Source: Novosphingobium profundi
Lineage (GTDB): Bacteria; Pseudomonadota; Alphaproteobacteria; Sphingomonadales; Sphingomonadaceae
Length of the DNA: 64,000 nucleotides
NCBI RefSeq assembly: GCF_018491765.1
Contig: NZ_JABWCU010000007.1
Location: 124,001 to 188,000, forward strand
Direction: 5' to 3'
A program made the translations under genes and the position numbers. The stretch's first letter is position 1. Each line of letters opens with the position of its first letter. Of this stretch, positions 1 to 8,335 are shown in pieces. The notes under the pieces were generated by a model that was given only the letters and a program-made list of their open reading frames with translations, was not told the DNA's origin and did no database searches.

Positions 1-2
1 TG

Positions 3-1721
3 ACCAAGAAGCCGACCGACAGCTTCCAGGCGCAGTTCATGCTTCAGGCGATCGGCACGACCGACCTTGGCAACTGGAACTACGAAGCCGCCGCCGACGT
101 GTCCGGGCCGATCACCTCGACCTTGTCGGGCCGTGTCGTCGCGCTCTCCCGCTACGGCGGCACGCAGATCGATGGGGTGGACCAGGGGCGCCAGTACATC
201 TCGCCGAGCCTGACCTGGAAGCCCGACACGGACACCACCTGGACGCTGCTGGGCCAGTACCAGCGCGACGAAGGCGGCTCGACTTTCCAGTTCCTGCCCT
301 CGACCGGTTCGCTCTACGCGAGCAACGGCAAGTACATCGCCAACGACGCCTTCATCGGCGAGCCCGACTGGAACACCTTCGACCGCAACCAGTACCTGGC
401 GGCGAGCTTCTTCGAGCACCGCTTCGGCACCAGCGGCCTCACCTTGCGCAACAACACGCGCTACACCCACATCGACACGCTCTACCGCGCGGTGGTGCTA
501 TCGGGCGATACGTACACCACCTGCCCCTCGACCATCAGCGGCTGCATCGCGGGCCAGACCATCGGCCGCCGCGCCGTCCAAGGCGACGGCTGGAGCGACG
601 GCTGGGCGACCGACACCCAGCTGCAGTTCGACACCACCACCGGTTCGGTCGAGCACACCCTGCTGGCCGGCGTCGACTACTTCCACACCGACTGGACGCA
701 CTACCGCGATCTCGTCACCTCCTCGCTGGTCCTGCCCGTGCTCGACATCTTCGATCCGCAATCGCGCGGTTCGGACGGCTTTGCCGACAACCTGAACGCA
801 CAGGTCTACTCGTCCTCGGTCAGCAAGCAGACCGGCGTCTACCTCCAGGACCAGATCTCGGCGGGCAACCTGCACGTCACCCTCGGCGGGCGCTACGACT
901 GGGCGAAGACCTCGACGACCGATCTCACCGACTTGTCCTCCTTCACCAACAAGGACGACAAGTTCACCTGGCGCGCGGGCGCGGTCTATCTGTTCGACAG
1001 CGGGCTCGCTTTCTACGCCAGCTACGCGCAATCGTTTCTGCCCGACACGACGGACCCCGATTCGACGCTCGGTGGCGAGCCATTCGAGGCCCTGACCGGC
1101 GACCAGTACGAAGCCGGCATCCGCTACCAGTCGGGCGACAGCCTCTACCTCACGCTGGGCGCCTACCAGATCACCCAGCAGAACATGTCGACCCCCGATC
1201 CTTCGGGCACGCTGTGCGGCAGCCGCACCTGCTACGTGCAGACCGGTGAGGGCCGCGTGCGCGGCATCGAGTTCGAAGGCAAGGGCTCGCTGCCCTGGGG
1301 CACGGCCGTGATCGCCGCGCTGACGTATACCGACAGCGAGGTGACCAAGGACAACACGACCTACACCGTCGATGGCGAGACGCTGAGCGTGGTGGGCAAC
1401 AAGCTCGCCCAAGTGCCCGACTGGATGGCTTCGCTCTTCGTCAACCACACCTTCCGCGGCGGCGCGCTCGAGGGGCTCTCGCTGGGCGGCGGGGTGCGCT
1501 ACACCGGGGTCAGCTACGGCACCACCACCAATGTGCTCGAGATCCCCGACTACACGCTCTACGATGCCTTCGTGCGCTATGACTTCGGCAATGGCGTGCG
1601 TGCCTCGATCAACGGGCGCAACATCGCCGACAAGCGCTACGTGGCCACCTGCACGGCGGCTTCGGCCTGCTACTACGGTCAAGGCCGCAGCGTGACGGCG
1701 CGCGTGGACTTTCGCTGGTAA
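3..1721 (+). CDS. TonB-dependent siderophore receptor, C-terminal part
   Basis: Outer-membrane receptor that would import a ferric siderophore using TonB energy. The reading frame is open from base 3, so the signal peptide, TonB box and most of the plug lie outside the window; about 572 residues remain. The visible start (TKKPTDSF) matches the plug-to-barrel junction of this family. The rest alternates aromatic-rich beta strands with polar loops, including a Cys-containing loop (TCPSTISGC), and ends in RVDFRW with a terminal aromatic as expected for a beta barrel. The stop is one base before the ATG of a siderophore-esterase-like gene, and three further iron-uptake membrane genes follow, which supports a siderophore role. 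The actual ligand cannot be read from sequence. Confidence 0.93.
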   Translation, partial: TKKPTDSFQAQFMLQAIGTTDLGNWNYEAAADVSGPITSTLSGRVVALSRYGGTQIDGVDQGRQYISPSLTWKPDTDTTWTLLGQYQRDEGGSTFQFLPSTGSLYASNGKYIANDAFIGEPDWNTFDRNQYLAASFFEHRFGTSGLTLRNNTRYTHIDTLYRAVVLSGDTYTTCPSTISGCIAGQTIGRRAVQGDGWSDGWATDTQLQFDTTTGSVEHTLLAGVDYFHTDWTHYRDLVTSSLVLPVLDIFDPQSRGSDGFADNLNAQVYSSSVSKQTGVYLQDQISAGNLHVTLGGRYDWAKTSTTDLTDLSSFTNKDDKFTWRAGAVYLFDSGLAFYASYAQSFLPDTTDPDSTLGGEPFEALTGDQYEAGIRYQSGDSLYLTLGAYQITQQNMSTPDPSGTLCGSRTCYVQTGEGRVRGIEFEGKGSLPWGTAVIAALTYTDSEVTKDNTTYTVDGETLSVVGNKLAQVPDWMASLFVNHTFRGGALEGLSLGGGVRYTGVSYGTTTNVLEIPDYTLYDAFVRYDFGNGVRASINGRNIADKRYVATCTAASACYYGQGRSVTARVDFRW

Positions 1722-1722
1722 C

Positions 1723-2559
1723 ATGGCGATCCGGTTCGGCCTGCTGGCCCCCCTGGCCCTTTTCGCCGCCCCACTGGCGGCCGAACCCTGGGCGCTGCCC
1801 CGTTCCGACGTGGTCGAGACGGCCGCGCCGGACGGGCACGTCTACCGCGTGCTCGTCGCCTGGCCCGAAGGACCGCCTCCGCGCGAGGGCTGGCCGGTCC
1901 TTTGGGTTCTCGACGGCGTGGACAACTTTGCCGTCGCCACCGTGACCGCGCGGCGCCTCGCGCAAGCCGGGAAACGCAGCGGAGTGGAGAACGGCGTGAT
2001 CGTCGCACTCGATTCCGGCTCACTCGCCCGGCGCATAACCGATTATACCCCGCACGTACCCGGCTACGTCATCGCCCCAGGCAAACCCGCGCACGGCTTT
2101 GCGCTGGGAGGGGCCGATCGCTTCCTCGACTTCATCGATGCACGGCTGCGCCCGATGCTGGCCGAGCGCCTGCCGATCGATCCGCGACGCCAGACCCTCG
2201 CCGGTCACAGCTTTGGCGGCCTCCTCGCGCTGCACGCGGCGCGACAGGGCCGCAACTACAGCGGCTTTGCCGCCGTGAGCCCCTCGCTCTGGTACGGCGA
2301 TGGCGAATTCCCCGCCCATCCCCCCACAAGCGCCGCGCGCCGCGCCTCACGCCTGCTCGTCGCCATCTCTCCCGAAGCCGGAGACGCAGGACAGGCAGGA
2401 CGAGACGTCGCCCGCGATCTGGCCGGCGACTGGCAAGCCGCCGGCTACGACACCCAGTTCCTCGACTTGCCCGGGCAGGATCACGGCTCCACCATGCTTG
2501 CGGCGATGTCCGCCATCATCAAGACCGCCTTTTCCAGCGAGGAAACGCCATGCTGCTAG
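1723..2559 (+). CDS. Alpha/beta hydrolase, siderophore esterase-like (IroE/Fes type)
   Basis: A 278-residue secreted or periplasmic esterase. Residues 1-20 form a signal peptide ending LAAEP. The nucleophile elbow GHSFGG has Ser near residue 163, and a C-terminal DHGS supplies the likely catalytic His. The architecture resembles the IroE/esterase D branch, which hydrolyses ester bonds of catecholate siderophores to release iron. It begins one base after the receptor stop and overlaps the next gene by 10 bases, so it is part of the iron-uptake operon. Substrate specificity is inferred from context only; a generic periplasmic esterase is the alternative. Confidence 0.82.
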   Translation: MAIRFGLLAPLALFAAPLAAEPWALPRSDVVETAAPDGHVYRVLVAWPEGPPPREGWPVLWVLDGVDNFAVATVTARRLAQAGKRSGVENGVIVALDSGSLARRITDYTPHVPGYVIAPGKPAHGFALGGADRFLDFIDARLRPMLAERLPIDPRRQTLAGHSFGGLLALHAARQGRNYSGFAAVSPSLWYGDGEFPAHPPTSAARRASRLLVAISPEAGDAGQAGRDVARDLAGDWQAAGYDTQFLDLPGQDHGSTMLAAMSAIIKTAFSSEETPCC

Positions 2560-2825
2560 TCTGGACCGGCCTTTTCGCCACGCTGGCGGGCACGATCGCC
2601 CTCTACGGCGCCGCGCCCCACCAGAAACTCCTGCCCCGACGCCCCCGCCCCGCACCCTGGCTGTGGAGCGGGATAGCGGGCTGCGGCCTCGGCCTTGCCC
2701 TCCTGCTGGGTTGGGCGGGTCCGGCCACCGCCATCTTCATGTGGCTGACCACCGCCATGACGAGCTGGTCGCTGGTGCCGCTGCTGTGCGCCTGGCTTCG
2801 CCACCGCAAGGAGAACGCATCATGA
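2550..2825 (+). CDS. Small membrane protein of iron-uptake operon (DUF3325-like)
   Basis: A 91-residue protein with three hydrophobic segments: near residues 1-20, 42-58 and 62-83. It overlaps the esterase gene by 10 bases and the next gene by 4 bases (ATGA), suggesting translational coupling. Many proteobacterial siderophore operons carry a pair of small membrane proteins, DUF3325 and DUF3649, just before a PepSY membrane protein. The size, position and hydrophobic pattern fit the DUF3325 member. The biochemical role of that family is not established; a helper role in inner-membrane iron reduction or release is commonly supposed. Family assignment is by context and pattern, without a profile search. 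Confidence 0.7.
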   Translation: MLLVWTGLFATLAGTIALYGAAPHQKLLPRRPRPAPWLWSGIAGCGLGLALLLGWAGPATAIFMWLTTAMTSWSLVPLLCAWLRHRKENAS

Positions 2826-3115
2826 GCCCGCCCGAACTCACCAGTCGCAACTGGCTGGGCAAGGCCGCCGCCGGCGCGATCCTGGGCTATGTCCTGGCGC
2901 TCGGCATCTCAGGTCTTTGCTATTGGGCACTGGGCGCTGCGGGCCAGGGCCTGTCCACCCGCGCGCAATTCACCATGTGGCTCATCTCGCCGATCTGGTG
3001 CCTGATCCTGAGCTTCTGCTTTCTGTTCCGAAGCGGCCTGCGCGCCTGGGCGGTGCTTAGCCTGTGCTGCGCGCCCGTCTGGCTTGCGCTCTACGCTACG
3101 GGAGCGCTGTCATGA
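2822..3115 (+). CDS. Small membrane protein of iron-uptake operon (DUF3649-like)
   Basis: A 97-residue protein with three predicted transmembrane helices, near residues 14-36, 48-68 and 72-93. It starts inside the stop of the preceding small membrane gene (ATGA overlap) and its own stop overlaps the ATG of the PepSY gene in the same way. The short three-helix form and place in the operon fit the DUF3649 family that accompanies DUF3325 and PepSY proteins in siderophore loci. No catalytic motif is visible. It probably acts with the PepSY protein in the inner membrane; this is inference from gene order. Confidence 0.7.
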   Translation: MSPPELTSRNWLGKAAAGAILGYVLALGISGLCYWALGAAGQGLSTRAQFTMWLISPIWCLILSFCFLFRSGLRAWAVLSLCCAPVWLALYATGALS

Positions 3116-4725
3116 AACTGCGCACCGACATCGTGAAGATGTACAAGGAGATCCACGGCTGGGTCGGGATCATCTCCGGGCTGTGCCTGTTCGTCGCCTT
3201 CTACGCAGGCGCGATCACCATGTTCGAGCACTCGCTCCAGCGTTGGGCGAGCCCGGCCAGCACCCTGCCCGCCCCGGTCGCGCTCGAACGCGTTCCCGAA
3301 CTGGTCGACAAGGTGATCGCCGCCGATCCGCGCGCGGCAAAAGCCTATACCGTCCACCTCCAGACGGGCACCGAAGAGCCCGCACGCGTCTCGTGGAGCA
3401 TCGCCAGCGACAAGCGCGACGAGCACGCCCCGCAGACGACCTTCTACGGCGCGCTCGATGCCAAGGGTCAACTCGTCGTCCAGAGCGCAGGTCCCTCGCC
3501 GGTCGGAGGCTTCATCGACCAGCTCCACCAGCAGGCGGGCCTGATGATCGGGACCGAGCCCGGCCTGCTCCTGATGGGCGTCGTCTCGCTGCTCTATGCG
3601 ATCGCGCTCGTCTCGGGTGTGATCGTCCTTCTGCCGAGCCTGGTGAAGGACCTCTTCGCCACGCGCCTTGGCCGCAATGCGAAGCGCATGTGGCTCGACC
3701 TGCACAACGTGCTCGGCCTGTTCAGCCTGCCCTTCCACATCATCATGGCGCTGACCGCCGTGGTCTTCGCCTTCCACGATCCGTTCTACGCCAGCCAGGG
3801 TGCGACCTTCTCGAACGCGATGGAGCGCCCGGCGCGCCCCGCCGGAAAGCCGCCCACCCCACCGGGCCCACCGCCTGCCCCGGTTTCACCGGCCACGGTG
3901 GTGGCATCGCTCGCGCACGAACTTCCGGGCTTCACCCCCAAGGAGCTGCGCTATGGCACGGCCCCCAATGGCACGCCCTCGCTGCAGGTGCGCGGCGAAG
4001 ACCCGCGCTACGGCAACCGGGGCCCGAACTTCACCGTGGCGATCCTCGATCCCGCGACGGGCACGGTGACCGGGCCCGACTATCTCGGTGGGCAGCAGGA
4101 CGGCTGGGGCGCGCTTCTCACCGGCTTCTTCACGCTGCACTTCGGCAGCTTCGGCGGCATCGCGATCCGCTGGGCCTATTTCGTGATGGGACTGGCCGGC
4201 GCCTTCCTGTTCTACACCGGGAACCTGCTCTGGGTGGAAAGCCGCCGCAAGCGCGAGCGGCGCCAGTCCGGCCCGGTCGTGCAAAGCCGCGCGACACGCA
4301 TCCTGGGTGCGCTGACCGTGGGGGCGCCGCTGGGCTGCGTTGCCGGAAGCGCGGTGACGATCGCGGCCGCCAAGCCCTTGGCCGCGGTGGCCACGCTCGG
4401 CCTTCACAGCGCGATCTACCACGCGGTGTTCTTCGGCTTCGTCGCCTGGGCCCTCGTTCGCGGAAGCGCCCGCGCCGCGATCGAACTCCTGCCCGGCGCC
4501 GCACTTGCCCTGCTCACCATCCCGCTCGCCAGCCTTGCCTTTTCGGCGCGCTTCGAAACAAGCGTCCCCGCGCTCGATGCCATAGCGGTGGTCGCTTGCG
4601 GACTTCTGGTGCTGATCTGGCGCGCGACGCTCACCCGCGTGCGCCAGGGGCCCCGAGACAGCGTCTGGAGCCTCGAGGCTGCGACGCCGCAAGGCCCGGC
4701 CCCGCGCGAGGAAACCGCGCAGTAG
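3112..4725 (+). CDS. PepSY-associated membrane protein, iron-uptake type
   Basis: A 537-residue inner-membrane protein. A helix near residues 14-36 (GWVGIISG) is followed by a large periplasmic part, then helices near 145-170, 198-222 and 335-365 and a C-terminal bundle from about 385 to 500. Residues HGWVG and LHNVLGLFSLPFH are typical of PepSY_TM proteins, which are thought to act as ferric-siderophore reductases or helpers after uptake. A Pro-rich linker (about residues 236-262) separates two periplasmic parts. ATG at 3112 overlaps the upstream stop; an in-frame ATG at 3064 lies inside the upstream gene and is less likely. Last gene of the operon; a strong hairpin follows. Confidence 0.88.
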   Translation: MKLRTDIVKMYKEIHGWVGIISGLCLFVAFYAGAITMFEHSLQRWASPASTLPAPVALERVPELVDKVIAADPRAAKAYTVHLQTGTEEPARVSWSIASDKRDEHAPQTTFYGALDAKGQLVVQSAGPSPVGGFIDQLHQQAGLMIGTEPGLLLMGVVSLLYAIALVSGVIVLLPSLVKDLFATRLGRNAKRMWLDLHNVLGLFSLPFHIIMALTAVVFAFHDPFYASQGATFSNAMERPARPAGKPPTPPGPPPAPVSPATVVASLAHELPGFTPKELRYGTAPNGTPSLQVRGEDPRYGNRGPNFTVAILDPATGTVTGPDYLGGQQDGWGALLTGFFTLHFGSFGGIAIRWAYFVMGLAGAFLFYTGNLLWVESRRKRERRQSGPVVQSRATRILGALTVGAPLGCVAGSAVTIAAAKPLAAVATLGLHSAIYHAVFFGFVAWALVRGSARAAIELLPGAALALLTIPLASLAFSARFETSVPALDAIAVVACGLLVLIWRATLTRVRQGPRDSVWSLEAATPQGPAPREETAQ

Positions 4726-4761
4726 TTTGGTAGCCATCCATTCCCCTCGGTGGTGGAGGGG

Positions 4762-4799
4762 ATCGCCGGGAGCGCTGCACTACGCAGGCTCCCGGCGAT
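4762..4799 (+). terminator. Hairpin after the iron-uptake operon
   Basis: A perfect 12-bp inverted repeat (ATCGCCGGGAGC and its complement) surrounds a 14-base loop, 37 bases after the PepSY stop codon. Only a short T stretch follows, so it is a plausible but not canonical intrinsic terminator. Confidence 0.55.
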
Positions 4800-4891
4800 T
4801 TCGGGCGTGGACCTCTCCCGGGGCCTTATACCAAGGCGCCGAGATGCCGACGCATCACACCTTGGAATTGCTCAAGCCCCGCACGGGCTCA

Positions 4892-4928
4892 ACCAAAGAG
4901 CGATGAGTCGAACTCATCGCTCTTTGGT
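4892..4928 (-). terminator. Hairpin after the M2 peptidase gene
   Basis: A perfect 16-bp inverted repeat (ACCAAAGAGCGATGAG) with a 5-base loop lies one base beyond the stop of the peptidase gene. The A/T-rich base of the stem ends in TTTGGT on the minus strand. It could terminate transcription from either side of this convergent pair. Confidence 0.6.
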
Positions 4929-4929
4929 A

Positions 4930-6768
4930 TTACCAGCCCGCCTTCTCGCCCTTGTTCTGCGCATCGAGCCAGGCCTTGAGCGGCGCGAAGTACGCGAGCA
5001 TCGGCTTGGCGCTCATCTTCGAGGAGCCGGTAAAGGCCTTGAGTGCCTCGGGCCAGGGCTTGGACATGCCCATCGAGAGCATCGCGTCGAGGTTCTTGCC
5101 CACCGTCTTGTTCCCGTAGAAGCTGCAACGGTGCAGCGGCCCCTTCCAGCCCGCCTGCTTGCAGGCAGCCTCATAGAACTGGAACTGCAGGATGCGCGCG
5201 AGGAAGTAGCGGGTGTAGGGCGTGTTGCCCGGAATGTGGTACTTGGCGCCCGCATCGAAACCATCGGCGGGACGCTCGACCGGCGGGACCACGCCCTGGT
5301 AGTCAAGCCGCATCTTGGTCCAGGCCGTGTTGTAGTCGGCCGGCTTGATCGAGCCGTCGAAGATGCCCCAGCGGTAGCGATCGATCATCAGGCCAAAGGG
5401 CAGGAACGCGACCTTGTCCATCGCCTGGCGCAGGAGCAGACCGATGTCCTTGTCGGCGCTCGGCACCTTGGCGGGATCGAGCAACCCGATCTGGACGAGG
5501 TACTGCGGCGTGATCGAAAGCGCGATGAAGTCGCCGATCGCCTCGTGGAAGCCGTCGTTCGCACCGTTGAGGTAGAGGTAGGGCTGCTTGTTGTAGGCGC
5601 GCTGGTAGTAGTTGTGGCCCAGCTCGTGGTGGATCGTCACGAAGTCGCCCGAGTCCACCTTGGTGCACATCTTGATGCGGATGTCGTCCACATTGTCGAC
5701 GTCCCAGGCCGAGGCGTGGCAGATCACCTCGCGGTCGGCGGGCTTGGTGATCATCGAGCGCGTCCAGAACGTGCCCGGCAAGGGATCAAAGCCGAGCGAG
5801 GAATAGAAGCCCTCGCCCGCCTTCACCATGTCGAGCGGGGTCTTGCCCTGCGCCTTCAGGAGATCGCCGATGTCGTAGCCAAGGTCGCCCGCGCCCTTGG
5901 GGGCGACGATCGGGTAGATCGTGCCCCATTCCTGCGCCCACATGTTGCCCAGAAGGTCCGCCCGGATCGGTCCAGTATCGGGCTGCACCTCGGCGCCGTA
6001 TTTCTCGCTGAGCTTATGGCGCACATAAGTATGAAGTGCGAGGTAGAGCGGCTTCACTTCCTGCCACAGCCGCTCGGTCTCGGCCGCGAATTCCTCGGGG
6101 CTCATGTCGTAGCCCGAGCGCCACATCGCGCCAACGTCGGCATAACCCAGCTCGCGCGCGCCCGCGTTGCCGATATCGACCATGCGCACGTAGTCCGGCT
6201 TCATCGGCGCACCGACGTTGTCGTGCCAGCTCGCCCACATCTCGGCGAACTCGGCCGGTGTGTGCGATAGGTTGCCCATCTCGGCCTCGATGTCCGAACC
6301 ACCGATCGCCTTGCCGTCCAGCGTCCCACGCCCCTTGCCGTAGGCGGCCGAAAGATCGGCGGTGATCGTGCCCAGCTCGTCCGCCGCGCCCGGCGTCGTG
6401 GGTGCGGGCATGACGATGCTCTGGCTCAGGATACCCAGCTTGCGCACGACGTCAGAGTCGAGCCCGGAGAGGTCCTTGAAGCGCGCCGCCTCGACCGCAT
6501 AGTGCACCTGCTTTTCGGTCAGCTGCGCGTTCGACCTCGCCACCAGCGCGTTGGTGTCGTCGGTGATGTAGGTGTAGTTGACCCAGTTGATCCGGTTGTT
6601 CTCGATCGAGAACGTACCGAGATCCTTTTCGGCATCGGCCACGAACGCCTTCGCGCCCTCGGGGGTGTGCGGATAGGCGGCGGGGGCCTCCTCGGCATGG
6701 CTGACCGGCGCGGCTGCCAGGCAAAGGCCCGCCGCCAGCGCGGCCAGAGCCGTCGTTGCAAATTTCAT
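4930..6768 (-). CDS. M2 family peptidyl-dipeptidase (ACE-like)
   Basis: A 612-residue zinc metallopeptidase of the angiotensin-converting-enzyme family, which removes dipeptides from peptide C termini. Residues 1-25 are a signal peptide (cleavage near SHAEE), placing it in the periplasm or outside. The zinc motif HELGH spans about residues 381-385 and the third ligand is the Glu of HEAIGD near residue 409. The region RYFLARILQFQFYEAAC is a conserved M2 sequence near the C terminus. The length is normal for a single-domain bacterial M2 enzyme. It is convergent with the iron operon and stands alone. Likely peptide nutrition; the natural substrate is unknown. Confidence 0.93.
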   Translation of the reverse strand: MKFATTALAALAAGLCLAAAPVSHAEEAPAAYPHTPEGAKAFVADAEKDLGTFSIENNRINWVNYTYITDDTNALVARSNAQLTEKQVHYAVEAARFKDLSGLDSDVVRKLGILSQSIVMPAPTTPGAADELGTITADLSAAYGKGRGTLDGKAIGGSDIEAEMGNLSHTPAEFAEMWASWHDNVGAPMKPDYVRMVDIGNAGARELGYADVGAMWRSGYDMSPEEFAAETERLWQEVKPLYLALHTYVRHKLSEKYGAEVQPDTGPIRADLLGNMWAQEWGTIYPIVAPKGAGDLGYDIGDLLKAQGKTPLDMVKAGEGFYSSLGFDPLPGTFWTRSMITKPADREVICHASAWDVDNVDDIRIKMCTKVDSGDFVTIHHELGHNYYQRAYNKQPYLYLNGANDGFHEAIGDFIALSITPQYLVQIGLLDPAKVPSADKDIGLLLRQAMDKVAFLPFGLMIDRYRWGIFDGSIKPADYNTAWTKMRLDYQGVVPPVERPADGFDAGAKYHIPGNTPYTRYFLARILQFQFYEAACKQAGWKGPLHRCSFYGNKTVGKNLDAMLSMGMSKPWPEALKAFTGSSKMSAKPMLAYFAPLKAWLDAQNKGEKAGW

Positions 6769-6872
6769 CGGGGATGTCGCCTCATTATGTTTTCGATGCG
6801 CGCAAGATTAGCCTTGCGAGCCGCACCGTCAACGCGCCAGGCCGCGCCGCCCCAAACCCTCGGGCAGGCGCC

Positions 6873-7634
6873 TCAGGACAGAAGGAATTCCGCCATGGCG
6901 CGGCCCATGTCCTTGAAGGTGACCGAGGACATGTGGTTGCCCGGCGTCTGCGCATAGTGGCCATCAGGCAACGCCTCGGCGAGCTCGCGCGCGTTGCCAT
7001 TGTCGAAATCGTCCCCGCCGCACACGCACAACGTGGGCATGGTGATCTTCACCAGTTCACCGGGCGCGGTGTCGTCGACCGAACCAAGCAACAGGCGCGC
7101 AGCCTCGCGATCGATCTTCATCGTCTTCATGAAGGCCTGCGCGACAAAGGCCGGGTCCCCTCGCTCGATCGACCCGAAGCGGTCGATCGCGTCAACGAAG
7201 TGTGCCGAACGCCGGGCCCACCCGGCAAGCCCCGAAAGCCCCATACCCGCAAGGATCAGGCGGCGCGGTTTCAGCCCGGCCAGGACCCCGCGCGCAGCGG
7301 TGCGCGAACCGAGCGAAAAGCCACCGAGATCATAGTCCCTGAGCTCCAGTTCGGCGATCGTGCTCTTGAGGTCCTCGACCAGCACATCTTCGGGATAGGC
7401 GCGCGGATCATGCGGGGCCTCACTCTCGCCGTGCGCGCGCAAGTCGGGCATGTAGAGCGTGAAACCGGCATCCACGAGCAGTTGCGCGTTGCCGTACTTC
7501 ACCCAGTTGACGTGCGCGCTCGAGAACAGCCCGTGCAGCAGCACCAGCGGACGTCCGCCCGGCTCCCCCATGCAATGGATGGCCAGCCGGGTATCGGCAA
7601 AGCCTTCGATGGTCCGGGTCTCGATCTCGTGCAC
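6873..7634 (-). CDS. Alpha/beta hydrolase
   Basis: A 253-residue cytosolic hydrolase with no signal peptide. The oxyanion region LLHGLFSS is near residues 32-39, the nucleophile elbow GFSLGS in the first half, and the likely catalytic His in GNHMS near the C terminus; CGGDD may hold the acid residue. This is the common form of esterases and carbon-carbon hydrolases, and no substrate can be named. It lies about 105 bases downstream of an AhpD-like gene on the same strand, so the two may be co-transcribed. Confidence 0.85.
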   Translation of the reverse strand: MHEIETRTIEGFADTRLAIHCMGEPGGRPLVLLHGLFSSAHVNWVKYGNAQLLVDAGFTLYMPDLRAHGESEAPHDPRAYPEDVLVEDLKSTIAELELRDYDLGGFSLGSRTAARGVLAGLKPRRLILAGMGLSGLAGWARRSAHFVDAIDRFGSIERGDPAFVAQAFMKTMKIDREAARLLLGSVDDTAPGELVKITMPTLCVCGGDDFDNGNARELAEALPDGHYAQTPGNHMSSVTFKDMGRAMAEFLLS

Positions 7635-7739
7635 GCGCTTGCCCTTTCTGACGCCAGGCGAGGCGGGATGCGCATTCTGGCGAACGCACAGGCTTCCTCG
7701 TGCCGCCGTCCTTGGCGGCGTGCGCGCGAACTTGCAAGG

Positions 7740-8105
7740 TCAGGTGGAGGCTTTCTCGTTCCACTGGTCGAAGGCCTCGAGCGCCTGCGCGGCGTACATC
7801 GCCGAAGGCCCCGCGCCCATGTAGACCGCAAGCCCCATCGCCTCGGCGATCTCCTCGCGGCTGGCTCCGGCCTTCTGCGCGCCCGACGCGTGGTAGGTGA
7901 TGCAGGGCCCGCAACGCACCGCGACGCCGATCGCGAGCGCGATCAGCTCCTTCGTCTTCGTGTCGAGCGCGCCCGGCGCCAGAGCCGCCTTGCCCATCTC
8001 GGAAAAGGCCTGCATCGGCCCCGGCGTACTGCGCCGCAGCTCCCCGATCGCGGGATTTAGATCCTTGGCCATCTGCGGCCAATCGTGGAAATTGCTCTTC
8101 GACAT
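7740..8105 (-). CDS. Carboxymuconolactone decarboxylase family (AhpD-like) protein
   Basis: A 121-residue all-helical protein. The motif CGPC followed by YHASGAQKAG matches the CxxC...H active site of AhpD-like proteins, which carry thiol-based peroxidase-reductase chemistry; true carboxymuconolactone decarboxylases lack the CxxC. The ATG at 8105 is chosen because AGAGGAG lies at a suitable distance upstream; a longer frame to 8189 lacks this. Likely a small redox protein rather than an aromatic-degradation enzyme, given the paired cysteines and the absence of protocatechuate genes nearby. Confidence 0.87.
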   Translation of the reverse strand: MSKSNFHDWPQMAKDLNPAIGELRRSTPGPMQAFSEMGKAALAPGALDTKTKELIALAIGVAVRCGPCITYHASGAQKAGASREEIAEAMGLAVYMGAGPSAMYAAQALEAFDQWNEKAST

Positions 8106-8266
8106 GGGCTCGGCTCCTCTTCGCTCCCACCATGCGCCCTCCCCGCCACTCCTGCCTTGTGCGCGATCAAAAGCGGGCGCGGAACGCACCGGGTCGCGTC
8201 ATGCTGCCCGCCGCGCCCCTCCCTCGCCATCCGGGTCTTCCCCCAGGAAGCTTTGCCCCCATACGC

Positions 8267-8301
8267 AAGAACCCCCGCCAGACGCGCTGGCGGGGGTTCT
8301 T
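8267..8301 (-). terminator. Intrinsic terminator after asd
   Basis: A 14-bp inverted repeat (AAGAACCCCCGCCA) with a 7-base loop, 35 bases beyond the asd stop. The stem is strong and ends in TTCTT on the minus strand. Confidence 0.7.
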
Positions 8302-8335
8302 CGATGCGTCGTTCGCCGGAGCGATCGTCGTGCGA

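Noticed and set aside
498..1724. Long 408-residue open frame opposite the TonB receptor
   Set aside because: High-GC shadow frame; Ala/Gly/Val-rich composition with no family features, and the receptor frame is convincing.
4750..6270. 506-residue open frame opposite the M2 peptidase
   Set aside because: Shadow of the peptidase coding strand, no ribosome site or motif.
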